The translations under genes were made by a program, and so were the position numbers. This document shows positions 1 to 7,235 of a stretch of 8,481 nucleotides of DNA, piece after piece. The notes under the pieces are model-generated. The model searched no databases. It worked only from the letters and a program-made list of their open reading frames with translations, and was not told the origin of the DNA. This DNA is from CAYNUJ01 sp964621225 (GTDB lineage Bacteria; Bacteroidota; Ignavibacteria; Ignavibacteriales; Melioribacteraceae), in assembly GCA_964621225.1 (NCBI GenBank), contig CAZULK010000121.1:1-8481 (forward strand). Reading direction: 5' to 3'. The stretch's first letter is position 1, and every line of letters starts with the position of its first letter.

Positions 1-390
1 GCTGAATTTATTAGGGATGAACTTAAACTTACCGGTACTAAAATAGTATGCAATCATGGTGAATGCGGCGGATGTACGGTTGTTTTGGATGGAAAAGCCG
101 TCTATTCATGCCACATACTTGCACTTGATGCAGACGGAAAAGATGTAATAACCATTGAAGGGTTGGAAAAAAATGGTGAGCTGAATAAATTACAAAGTTC
201 ATTTATTGAAGAAGACGGTTTGCAATGCGGTTTTTGTACGCCGGGGCAAATAATGTCCGCCTATGCATTATTATTGAATAACCCGAATCCATCAAAAGAG
301 GAACTCCTTGATGCAATGTCGGGAAATTTATGCCGCTGCGGGGCTTATCCCAAAATAGTTGATTCTGTACTGGGTTCAACCGGGAAATAA
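1..390 (+). CDS. Molybdenum hydroxylase small subunit, [2Fe-2S] protein (5' partial)
   Basis: Iron-sulfur electron-transfer subunit of a xanthine oxidase-family molybdenum hydroxylase; it relays electrons from the Mo site toward the flavin subunit. The frame is open from base 1 to the TAA at 388-390, giving 129 visible residues. Both cluster motifs are present. The plant-ferredoxin type has Cys at visible residues 17, 22, 25 and 37 (CNHGECGGCT, then YSC). The C-terminal helical-bundle type has Cys 76 and 79 (QCGFCTPG) and Cys 111 and 113 (LCRCGAYP). Relatives are about 150-170 aa, or longer with a Tat leader as in PaoA, so at least some 25 N-terminal residues lie outside the window and a Tat signal can be neither seen nor excluded. 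A TTG at 85 is internal, because the first cluster lies upstream of it. Oddity: Val precedes the first cluster Cys where relatives normally have Gly. The catalytic subunit gene follows after 15 nt. The family is certain; the substrate is unknown. Confidence 0.96.
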   Translation, partial: AEFIRDELKLTGTKIVCNHGECGGCTVVLDGKAVYSCHILALDADGKDVITIEGLEKNGELNKLQSSFIEEDGLQCGFCTPGQIMSAYALLLNNPNPSKEELLDAMSGNLCRCGAYPKIVDSVLGSTGK

Positions 391-405
391 AAAGAGAGAA
401 TTATT

Positions 406-2700
406 ATGAGTGAGAAAATTGTAAAATCGAAATTTTATTTTGAAGAAGAGCTAATAGAAACAGTTGGAAAAGCATCCACAAAAAAATATAAAACACTCCC
501 TCCCAATTCAAAGTTAAGATACGTAGGAAAGGAAATTGACAGAAAAGATGCCTTTGTAAAGGTTACGGGACGTGCAAAATATACATTCGATATTGAATTA
601 CCCGGAATGCTTCACGCAAAAACTCTCCGCTCCCCCTATCCTCATGCAATAATTGAATCTATTGATGATTCTGCCGCGCGGAAAATCAAAGGCGTTTATG
701 AAATAATACATGCTTTTAATACAGAGAAAATAAATTGGTACGGAAATAGTCTCTTGTTCGATAAACATCTCAGGTACGAAGGGGATGAAATTGCATGTGT
801 TGCAGCCAAAGATGAAAAAACCGCTTTACTTGCACTCAGCAAAATTAAAGTTAAATATAAAATACTCGACTTTGCCGTAAGAGCCGAAGAGAGCATTAAA
901 TCCGGGGTGAAAATTCATTCTAAAGGAAATGTAAGGAGAGGAAAACCGGATATTTACGAAAGAGGAAATATTTCCCATGGATTTGAACAAGCCGATTTTA
1001 TTATTGAAGATGAGTTTTCCACCGAAGTGGTAATTCAAAATCCCACAGAACCGCATTGCAGCGTAGTTGAATGGAAAAATAATAAGCTTACAGTCTATGA
1101 TTCCACACAAGCTGTGTTCAATGTAAGAGGAAGAATTGCAGATGCATTGGGCTTAAAAGAAAATGAAGTAAGAGTAATCAAAAAGTATATGGGAGGCGGA
1201 TTCGGGAGTAAATTGGAAGCCGGTAAATACAGTGTAATGGCAGCAATTTTATCTAAAAAAACAGGTAAGCCGGTAAAAATTGTCAACGACAGACGCGAAC
1301 AGAATTTGGCTGTGGGCAACCGACCCGATTCAATTCAAAAATTAAAAATAGGTGTAAAAAAAGACGGGACATTTACTGCTTTTAGTCACAAATCATGGGC
1401 ATCTATAGGTGCTTATCCCGCCGGCGGAGGATGCAGTTGGCCGTTAAGGACTCTGTATAAATGTCCCAATGTGCGGACGGAAGAATACAGCGTTTATACA
1501 AATACCGGAAGAGCCCGTCCATTCAGAGCTCCGGGACATGTACAAGGGACATTCGCATTCGAATCCATTATAGATGAAGCCGCAAACAAACTTCAAATTG
1601 ATCCGATAAAATTAAGAGTAAAAAATTATACCACTGTTGATCCGGTCGGAGGTAATCCCTATACTCAAAAGTTATTGAGGGAAGCTTATAAATTGGGAGC
1701 CCAAAAGATCGGCTGGAAAGAAAGGGAAAAATTCAAAGCCAAGAGTGATGAATTTACAAAATACGGAATGGGAATGGCATCACAAATTTGGTGGGGCGGC
1801 GGAGGTCCCCCCGCTCATGTAAGATTGGAGATTGATCATTCGGGTAGAGTAACGGCATTTGCAGGCTCTCAAGATATTGGAACAGGTACATACACATTTG
1901 TATCCCAAGTAATTGGGGAAGTACTTCAATTGGCACCCGAAACAATCGATGTTGTGTTGGGAGATACAGATGTAATTCCTTACGGACCAGGATCCGGAGG
2001 CAGCACAACAGCACCATCAATTTCCCCCGCATGCCGTGATGCTGCAGAAAGAATGAAAGAACTTTTGATCAATTCCGCCGCAGTTGTTACCGAATTACCT
2101 GAGAATGATTTGTACATTCATAAAGGGAAAGTTCTATCCAGGACAAAGGAGAATATTGCTTTGTCATTCAAAGAGATAATTCAAAAATTGAACGAGAAAA
2201 AATTAGTCGTAACCGGTAGCCGGGAATCGAATCCAAACGGTTTTAATGTACAAACATTCGGAGCCCAATTTGCTAAGGTTGCAGTGGACATATTAACGGG
2301 ACAGATAACCGTTCAAAAAATTGTTGCAGTTCACGATATAGGCAGAGTATTGAATAAAAAAACACTCGAAAATCAGTTCCACGGTGGAATTGTGCAAGGA
2401 TTGGGATTCGCTCTGATGGAAGAGCAAATTGTTGATAATTACACGGGGAAAGTATTGAATGCCAATTTCCACGATTACAAGGTTCCAACAATAAAAGATA
2501 TTCCGGAAATTGAAGTTTATACCGTCGGCGAATATGACGAAAAGGCAAATAACATGGGAGTAAAAGGTATAGGAGAACCCGCAATTATTCCAACTGCCGC
2601 TGCAATTGCTAATGCAGTTTCGCATGCTTTGGATAAACGAGTAAAAAGTTTGCCGATGACACCTGATAAAATTCTGAATTTAATTTACGGAGAAGCATAA
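406..2700 (+). CDS. Molybdenum hydroxylase large subunit, molybdopterin-binding (xanthine oxidase family)
   Basis: Catalytic subunit (764 aa) that binds the molybdopterin cofactor and hydroxylates an aldehyde, N-heterocycle or aromatic-type substrate using water. Residues about 46-155 form the a/b hammerhead domain (KVTGRAKYTFDI, RSPYPHA). The cofactor-binding domains follow at about 180-420 and 445-715. Visible motifs are GGGFGSK (263-269), FRAPGH (373-378), GSQDIGTGT (487-495), GPGSGGSTT (527-535), and near the C-terminus GIGEPA with Glu724, the expected general base that activates the Mo-OH ligand. The start at ATG 406 follows an AAAGAGAG stretch (391-398) by 7 nt. About 40 residues precede the usual family start near VGKEIDRKDAF; this extension is Lys/Glu-rich and has no signal peptide or twin-arginine motif. 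Any export would therefore have to be carried by the small subunit, as in PaoABC. The stop abuts the FAD-subunit ATG, so translational coupling is likely. Family assignment is very secure; xanthine dehydrogenase as the actual activity is not supported specifically. Confidence 0.96.
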   Translation: MSEKIVKSKFYFEEELIETVGKASTKKYKTLPPNSKLRYVGKEIDRKDAFVKVTGRAKYTFDIELPGMLHAKTLRSPYPHAIIESIDDSAARKIKGVYEIIHAFNTEKINWYGNSLLFDKHLRYEGDEIACVAAKDEKTALLALSKIKVKYKILDFAVRAEESIKSGVKIHSKGNVRRGKPDIYERGNISHGFEQADFIIEDEFSTEVVIQNPTEPHCSVVEWKNNKLTVYDSTQAVFNVRGRIADALGLKENEVRVIKKYMGGGFGSKLEAGKYSVMAAILSKKTGKPVKIVNDRREQNLAVGNRPDSIQKLKIGVKKDGTFTAFSHKSWASIGAYPAGGGCSWPLRTLYKCPNVRTEEYSVYTNTGRARPFRAPGHVQGTFAFESIIDEAANKLQIDPIKLRVKNYTTVDPVGGNPYTQKLLREAYKLGAQKIGWKEREKFKAKSDEFTKYGMGMASQIWWGGGGPPAHVRLEIDHSGRVTAFAGSQDIGTGTYTFVSQVIGEVLQLAPETIDVVLGDTDVIPYGPGSGGSTTAPSISPACRDAAERMKELLINSAAVVTELPENDLYIHKGKVLSRTKENIALSFKEIIQKLNEKKLVVTGSRESNPNGFNVQTFGAQFAKVAVDILTGQITVQKIVAVHDIGRVLNKKTLENQFHGGIVQGLGFALMEEQIVDNYTGKVLNANFHDYKVPTIKDIPEIEVYTVGEYDEKANNMGVKGIGEPAIIPTAAAIANAVSHALDKRVKSLPMTPDKILNLIYGEA
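2689..2693 (+). promoter_or_regulatory. Shine-Dalgarno for the FAD subunit inside the preceding gene
   Basis: GGAGA lies 7 nt before the ATG at 2701, inside the last codons of the molybdopterin subunit gene. Together with the TAA directly followed by ATG, this supports the 2701 start and suggests coupled translation of the two subunits. Confidence 0.6.
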
Positions 2701-3654
2701 ATGAAAGAGTTTGAATTTTTACAGCCAAAATCTTTAGAGCAGGCTTCCAAAACAAATTTTAAGAATAAATTTAATTCCATACTCTATTCCGGCGGAACGG
2801 ATGTACTTGGATTGGTAAAAGACGGTGTATTTGAATACGATAAAATGATAAATCTTAAATCGATATCTTCCTTAAAATACATTAATGAAACCGAGGATGG
2901 AGTAAGGATTGGAGCACTGACTACACTGTCGGAAATAACCGGGAATGAATTGATTAAAAAGGATTTCCCTCTTCTTTACCAGGCAGCAAAAGAAGTCGGA
3001 ACACCCCAATTAAGAAATGTCGGAACGATTGCGGGAAATATTTGTCAACGCCCAAGATGCTTCTATTTCAGAGGAGATTTCCACTGTTTGCGCAAAGGTG
3101 GAGATGAATGCTTTGCAATTTCGGGCAATAATAAATTCCATGCCATTATTGGCGGAGGACCATGCTACATTGTTCATCCAAGCGATACTGCAGTTGCCCT
3201 GACGGCTCTGAATGCCGAGATTATCATCTTTTCCAACGGAAAGGAAAAGACTGTTCATGTAGGAGACTTTTTCATTCTCCCGGAAAAAGACCACACAAAA
3301 GAAAACATTCTGGAACCCGGGGAAATAATCAAAGAAATTTTTATACCCAAAAATAATTTTAATCACGTTAAATACATCAAGATAAAAGAAAGGGGTGCTT
3401 GGGATTTTGCGGTTGTAAGTATTGCCGTTGCGGCAAAAATAAATTCAAATACTATTTCAAGTGCTAGTATTGCATTCGGCGGCATCTCCCCTATTCCATT
3501 CAAAGCGGGTAATGTAGAAAAGCTAATAAAAGGAAAGACGAAAAAAGCTGTTTTAAGTAGTAATATCAATTATTTCCCGGAAGCTGACCCGATGGAAATG
3601 AACTCCTACAAAATTCATTTAGCCAACAATCTGGTTAAAAAAGCTTTTCTTTGA
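2701..3654 (+). CDS. Molybdenum hydroxylase FAD subunit with extra [4Fe-4S] loop (YagS/PaoB-like)
   Basis: Flavin subunit (317 aa) of the same hydroxylase, passing electrons to the final acceptor. Residues about 1-210 are the FAD-binding domain, with SGGTDVLGLV (30-39) and the flavin-contacting LRNVGTIAGN (104-113). About 215-317 is the CO dehydrogenase flavoprotein C-terminal domain (IKIKERGAWDFAVVSIAV region). The key feature is a cysteine-rich insertion after AGN: Cys115, Cys120, Cys129 and Cys137, then GGGPC (Cys155) and HPSDTAVAL. Plain FAD subunits of xanthine dehydrogenases lack this loop. It is known in PaoB/YagS, and a comparable loop in 4-hydroxybenzoyl-CoA reductase HcrB, where it holds a [4Fe-4S] cluster. 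Length agrees closely with PaoB (about 318 aa). Subunit gene order here is FeS-Mo-FAD, unlike paoABC (FeS-FAD-Mo). The TGA at 3652-3654 ends the cluster. Which four of the cysteines bind the cluster is inference. Confidence 0.95.
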   Translation: MKEFEFLQPKSLEQASKTNFKNKFNSILYSGGTDVLGLVKDGVFEYDKMINLKSISSLKYINETEDGVRIGALTTLSEITGNELIKKDFPLLYQAAKEVGTPQLRNVGTIAGNICQRPRCFYFRGDFHCLRKGGDECFAISGNNKFHAIIGGGPCYIVHPSDTAVALTALNAEIIIFSNGKEKTVHVGDFFILPEKDHTKENILEPGEIIKEIFIPKNNFNHVKYIKIKERGAWDFAVVSIAVAAKINSNTISSASIAFGGISPIPFKAGNVEKLIKGKTKKAVLSSNINYFPEADPMEMNSYKIHLANNLVKKAFL

Positions 3655-3687
3655 CAAGGGATAAGTGTATTAAAAATCACAAATTAT

Positions 3688-3718
3688 TTTACACTCATAA
3701 AATATCTTGTTTTATACT
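3688..3718 (+). promoter_or_regulatory. Possible sigma-70-like promoter (weak)
   Basis: TTTACA (3688-3693) and TATACT (3713-3718) resemble -35 and -10 boxes, but the 19 nt spacing is long and the surroundings are AT-rich, where such matches arise by chance. If real, it would give a leader of roughly 100 nt before the start at 3823. A clear Bacteroidetes-type TAnnTTTG -7 element was not found. Confidence 0.25.
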
Positions 3719-3739
3719 CTAAAAGTTATTAAGTTATTA

Positions 3740-3790
3740 CCGATATTTCGGAAGAGATAATATTCCAGCCACGGGAGTCTCAAATCTGAG
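3740..3790 (+). promoter_or_regulatory. Structured-looking leader patch upstream of the large secreted protein
   Basis: Three short potential stems occur in 51 nt: CCGA/TCGG with a 4-nt loop (3740-3751), an alternative GGAA/TTCC (3750-3766), and CTCA/TGAG with a 4-nt loop (3779-3790). Each stem is only 4 bp. The patch is richer in G and C than its flanks and lies just before the ribosome binding site. It matches no riboswitch consensus that I recognise. It may be a structured 5' leader or chance. Confidence 0.25.
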
Positions 3791-3812
3791 CATATACATC
3801 ATAACAAATGTC

Positions 3813-3818
3813 GGAGGT
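3813..3818 (+). promoter_or_regulatory. Strong Shine-Dalgarno that decides the start at 3823
   Basis: GGAGGT ends 4 nt before ATG 3823. It lies downstream of the in-frame ATG at 3808, so it cannot serve that codon. Starting at 3823 also puts the signal peptide directly at the N-terminus. Confidence 0.75.
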
Positions 3819-3822
3819 ATTT

Positions 3823-6800
3823 ATGAAGATTTATACCTTTTTTATTGCTCTAATATTATCCATCACTATAAATGCACAAAATCCTAAAACTGCACTAATC
3901 CAATCATCCACGCCATATATTTTTAGTGGAGAAGGTATAAATTTTTATACAGCTAATCTTACTTTTTCATTTTATGATTCCTTATCCCGCCCAGTACCGC
4001 AAGGGACGAAAATAGGAATATTTTATAAATATGCCGATTTGGTAAGTAACTCCCTCCTGTATAAAAATATTGATACAAGCGATTATTGGGGAGAGTTTTA
4101 TTTTGAGACTGATGCAAACGGCCAAATTTCAATTGATTATTTACCCCATTATATACCAACATATTCCAAGGCTAATGCCTCGAATTTGACTGAGTATGAA
4201 CAGTTTTATGATGTTCGAAATCTAATTAAGGACAACATTTATAAAGCTAAATATTACAATGGAACCGATTTAGGAATGGATTGGAATAATCCTATTACAA
4301 TATTAGACAATAGTGATAAAGCAGTAATTGTAGGAGCAGATTCCGTAAAATTAGTTCCAACCGGAAGAAGCGGAGACGAATATGTATTTGCATGCCCCGG
4401 ACAAAAGAATCCGGAATCGATTAACATACAGTTACAATTTTTTGATCAATATGGAAATCCTATACCGGAGGATATTCCCCTTGTTATGTTTACTCCCTAC
4501 GACGGTGATAACGATTACTCATCTCCAAACGTTTTTGCTACTATTTATGGTAAGGAATATTATTTTAAGAGCGGTTCCAATGGTATTGTGAATTTCAAAT
4601 TTATCCCAACTCTTCTACAAGGTTACTCAACCGGATATTTCTATTACGGCCCTTGGAGCGATTACAAAAAACAAATCGGGAACTTATATCAAAATGAAGA
4701 TGAAGCTTGGGCACAATTCTTAAAGGACAGAACTCCGAATTTAAGTTTTGCTGCAGTCCCCTATTGGGCAAATGGCACTCCAATCTTTAACGGTTATTTT
4801 TCATGGTATTTCCCCAATAGAGCGAACTATCTGCGAATCGGAGGTAAAAAGCCGGTTGTTATTGGTCCTGACGTAATGACAGTCAATACAAAAGGAATTA
4901 TTCATAACGATAAATATTTATTTACCAACCGTGGCATAGTTGAACCGGCAACTGTTGAGATTACTCAATACGATGAGATAGGAAGAACAGTACCGGGCGG
5001 AACTCCCATTGAACTTGTAACAACTTATAATTATCTGGATAACTATGCAGGCAACGGATTTATTGTGGGTAAAAATATTGAAACGGCAACCGGTAATGCT
5101 ATGTATTACGCATATACTGATAACTCGGGATTCGTAAAATTTGTTTACACTCCTCCTTTTGCTTCTCCTACCGCAATGCGGGAATATGCGTGTCTATTAT
5201 TGAATACCCCGATAAAAGGGATAAATTGGCTTTACCCCGAATTACCTGTAATGACAGACGGCAGTACCGTACCAATGCTTGTAGGAATCGTTCATTCAAT
5301 ACAAAATGCAAATGACAATGCACATGCTACAATTCAATTTGTACCACAAAGTTTGCAACCCGGAAAAATAGCAGCAAAGGTTCGCATTCAAGTTTTCGAT
5401 CAAATGAACAGACCGGCTTTAAAAGGAACACAGATAAGAGTATATGTCGATAAAGGGTATCTGGAAGGCAATAATACTTTTATTGAAAGAACGTTAGGTA
5501 AAAACGGAAAGATCACAATATTCTATTTATCACCTACCAGGAATATTGGATATGACGGAGATGTAACTTTGACGGTCTCCGGTTATGCAAATGACAATTA
5601 TTACCATTTCGGTGGTGAATGGTTGGATATTAATTCGGCATCCATGCATATGTCCGGAGCTGCATATAATCCAATTGACGGAAGTTTGACTAAGTTATTG
5701 TTTGGTAAAACATTCAGAGATGTTTTGAGTGATTTAAATCCCTTCAAAGCCCTTGGCAGCATGAAAAATTTAAGCAAAGCAGCAGAACTGGCACGTCAGA
5801 AACGAAAAGAATTATACCGGATTGCCGGTGATCCGAATTCAACCGATTTACAACTCCGGCAAGCAGAACAGGAATTTCAGGATGCATTTAAAAACGTTAC
5901 AGCTAATATTGCAGAATTTGTTAAAGATGTTCCCGGAACCAGTTTTAATCCCAATTTACCTCAAAGTGGATTCGGCTTGTATCAATCACTCGTTCAAAAC
6001 GGTATACGTAAACATTTTATAAATAGTATAACCGAAACATTGACAAAGGAACAAGTTAAACAAGCAACAATAAGATATATCGAAACAAAACTGCATACGA
6101 AGATATTCCCTCAAACCATTTCAGGTAATGCTGATTTTGCAATAAGTAATTCGGATGAGAGAAATACTCAAAGCGTTACGGGATCATTCAATGTTAAATT
6201 TGATGGACCTTTTTATGCTCACGACGGAGAAACGGGTCTTCACGAGTTGCTCGGTTTGAAAATAAGAATAAGCGATATTGGAAACATAAATTACAGTTCT
6301 TTAAATGTCGGGGATCAGGATTTACTGCCTCCTAATTTTGTTCCCGATGAAATAGGACAATTCATTGCCGGAGGCGGGAATTTTGAGAGTGTAGGATTTT
6401 TTGAAATCACGAATATCGATAGTAACTCAGGTACAATAGAATTTGTTGCTAATACGGAAATATTTCCCTCGATTACAAGTTATCCTGAAATTGCCGTTTC
6501 CAAAAGGATTACCGATACAACTAATACAGCTATCTCTTGGTTGGACGGTTCGAATATATTATTTTCACCAAATAGTGTAAACGACTCGGCAACAGTATTT
6601 TTAACTTCAATTCCCACACCGAAACCTGTTAACGAAGTCGACAGCATTAAAATGATTACGGCTCTAGCATTTGGAAGCGTGGACAAAGATAGCAATATCG
6701 TGCCTCTTAATTTATTATCTAATGCAAAATTTAATTTCGATCTGAGTGAGCAATATTTAGATTCTATTGATGTAAATAAAATAATTCCTTTTAAGTATGA

Positions 6801-7209
6801 TACGAATACAAATAGATGGATACCGCTTACTCCTTATTCATTCTCCAATCAACAAATTCAATTTGAAATAAGTAATACGGGAATATATGGGCTGGGTTAT
6901 AATCCCGGTTATTTTATCAGCGGAGTTAAAAATGATGAAATTGTAACAAATTTTAGACTTCGTCAAAACTATCCGAATCCTTTCAACCCTACTACAACAA
7001 TAGAGTATGTAATTCCGGAAAGAAGTGAAGTAAATATCATTTTATATGATGCATTGGGACGAAGGGTAAAGACTTTACTTAACTCAGTTTTAGAACCGGG
7101 CGTTCATAAATTGATTCTGGATGCAAAAAATTTATCTAGCGGAATTTATTATTATCAACTTTTTGCCGGTAAATATAAGGATACAAAAAAAATGGTTCTC
7201 CTGAAATGA
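3823..7209 (+). CDS. Secreted multidomain protein: signal peptide, four Big-1-like repeats, helical segment, T9SS sorting domain
   Basis: Exported, probably surface-attached or released protein of 1128 aa; the role is unknown, and a structural or adhesive one is inference. A Sec signal peptide covers residues 1-18 (MKIYTFFIALILSITINA, then Q). Four diverged Ig-like repeats follow at about 22-110, 166-263, 343-445 and 483-588. Each has a D-x-x-x-R/N-P-hydrophobic turn (for example FDQYGNPIPE, YDEIGRTVPGGTP) and ends in an xNG/SG-aromatic strand, as in invasin/Big-1 domains. About 620-765 is charged and probably helical (ELARQKRKELYR, QLRQAEQEFQDAF). About 770-1030 is beta-rich, and part of it reads KYDTNTNRWIPL then ISNTGIYGLGY. 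Residues 1044-1128 are a type A T9SS C-terminal domain (QNYPNPFNPTTTIEY, LYDALGRRVKTL, SSGIYYYQLFAGKY, KKMVLLK). Only two Cys were noticed (191, 457), compatible with an extracellular protein. An upstream in-frame ATG at 3808 would add five residues but has no suitable ribosome binding site. The next secreted-protein gene follows 37 nt downstream. Confidence 0.9.
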   Translation: MKIYTFFIALILSITINAQNPKTALIQSSTPYIFSGEGINFYTANLTFSFYDSLSRPVPQGTKIGIFYKYADLVSNSLLYKNIDTSDYWGEFYFETDANGQISIDYLPHYIPTYSKANASNLTEYEQFYDVRNLIKDNIYKAKYYNGTDLGMDWNNPITILDNSDKAVIVGADSVKLVPTGRSGDEYVFACPGQKNPESINIQLQFFDQYGNPIPEDIPLVMFTPYDGDNDYSSPNVFATIYGKEYYFKSGSNGIVNFKFIPTLLQGYSTGYFYYGPWSDYKKQIGNLYQNEDEAWAQFLKDRTPNLSFAAVPYWANGTPIFNGYFSWYFPNRANYLRIGGKKPVVIGPDVMTVNTKGIIHNDKYLFTNRGIVEPATVEITQYDEIGRTVPGGTPIELVTTYNYLDNYAGNGFIVGKNIETATGNAMYYAYTDNSGFVKFVYTPPFASPTAMREYACLLLNTPIKGINWLYPELPVMTDGSTVPMLVGIVHSIQNANDNAHATIQFVPQSLQPGKIAAKVRIQVFDQMNRPALKGTQIRVYVDKGYLEGNNTFIERTLGKNGKITIFYLSPTRNIGYDGDVTLTVSGYANDNYYHFGGEWLDINSASMHMSGAAYNPIDGSLTKLLFGKTFRDVLSDLNPFKALGSMKNLSKAAELARQKRKELYRIAGDPNSTDLQLRQAEQEFQDAFKNVTANIAEFVKDVPGTSFNPNLPQSGFGLYQSLVQNGIRKHFINSITETLTKEQVKQATIRYIETKLHTKIFPQTISGNADFAISNSDERNTQSVTGSFNVKFDGPFYAHDGETGLHELLGLKIRISDIGNINYSSLNVGDQDLLPPNFVPDEIGQFIAGGGNFESVGFFEITNIDSNSGTIEFVANTEIFPSITSYPEIAVSKRITDTTNTAISWLDGSNILFSPNSVNDSATVFLTSIPTPKPVNEVDSIKMITALAFGSVDKDSNIVPLNLLSNAKFNFDLSEQYLDSIDVNKIIPFKYDTNTNRWIPLTPYSFSNQQIQFEISNTGIYGLGYNPGYFISGVKNDEIVTNFRLRQNYPNPFNPTTTIEYVIPERSEVNIILYDALGRRVKTLLNSVLEPGVHKLILDAKNLSSGIYYYQLFAGKYKDTKKMVLLK
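3886..5586 (+). repeat. Four diverged Ig-like (Big-1/invasin-like) protein repeats
   Basis: These are protein-level repeats in the large secreted protein, at about 3886-4152, 4318-4611, 4849-5157 and 5269-5586. Copies 2 and 3 align best: KAVIVGADSV with KPVVIGPDVM, FFDQYGNPIPEDIPLVMF with QYDEIGRTVPGGTPIELV, and SNGIVNFKFIPT with NSGFVKFVYTPP. Copy 1 has FYDSLSRPVPQGTKIGIF and DANGQISIDYLP. Copy 4 has VFDQMNRPALKGTQIRVY and KNGKITIFYLSP. The linkers between copies are long (about 40-80 aa) and rich in Tyr/Trp. DNA identity between copies is low, so the duplication is old. Big-1 membership is pattern recognition, not a profile hit. Confidence 0.7.
6952..7206 (+). other. Type IX secretion type A C-terminal sorting domain
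   Basis: This is the last 85 residues of the large secreted protein. The domain opens with FRLRQNYPNPFNPTTTIEY, continues with a YDALGRRVKTL strand-turn and LSSGIYYYQL, and ends in KKMVLLK at the exact C-terminus. Such domains direct Sec-exported cargo through the outer-membrane T9SS translocon and are usually cleaved on export. It is the strongest lineage marker in the window. Confidence 0.93.
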
Positions 7210-7235
7210 AAATTTGAGAACTACCAATAATAAAT

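Larger units (their letters stand above)
3655..3807 (+). other. Intergenic region between the hydroxylase cluster and the secreted-protein genes
   Basis: No coding frame is supported here. The first half is very AT-rich and contains a weak interrupted inverted repeat, AGTGTA (3664-3669) with TACACT (3690-3695). It has no G/C-rich stem or following T-run, so it is not a convincing terminator. The second half (about 3740-3790) is richer in G and C and holds short stem candidates, described separately. This is the only non-coding gap above 100 nt in the window, so the transcript end of the first cluster and the promoter of the second are most likely both here. Confidence 0.6.

Noticed and set aside
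85..390. A self-standing short gene starting at TTG 85
   Set aside because: The same frame is open upstream to base 1 and contains the first three cysteines of the N-terminal [2Fe-2S] motif, so this is only the tail of a longer gene cut by the window edge.
696..3569. Open frames on the minus strand and in alternate + frames across the hydroxylase genes
   Set aside because: They are short, overlap strongly supported family genes, lack convincing ribosome binding sites and show no recognisable protein motif.
3664..3695. Intrinsic terminator after the hydroxylase cluster
   Set aside because: The AGTGTA/TACACT arms are short, AT-rich and interrupted, the loop is long, and there is no following T-run.
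3740..3790. Known riboswitch (cyclic-di-GMP, fluoride, preQ1 or molybdenum cofactor type) in the leader
   Set aside because: None of the consensus core sequences I know for these classes is present, and the region is short with only 4-bp stems.
3808..3822. ATG 3808 as the start of the large secreted protein
   Set aside because: The GGAGGT lies downstream of it and is ideally spaced for ATG 3823. Starting at 3823 gives a clean signal peptide beginning MKIYTFF.
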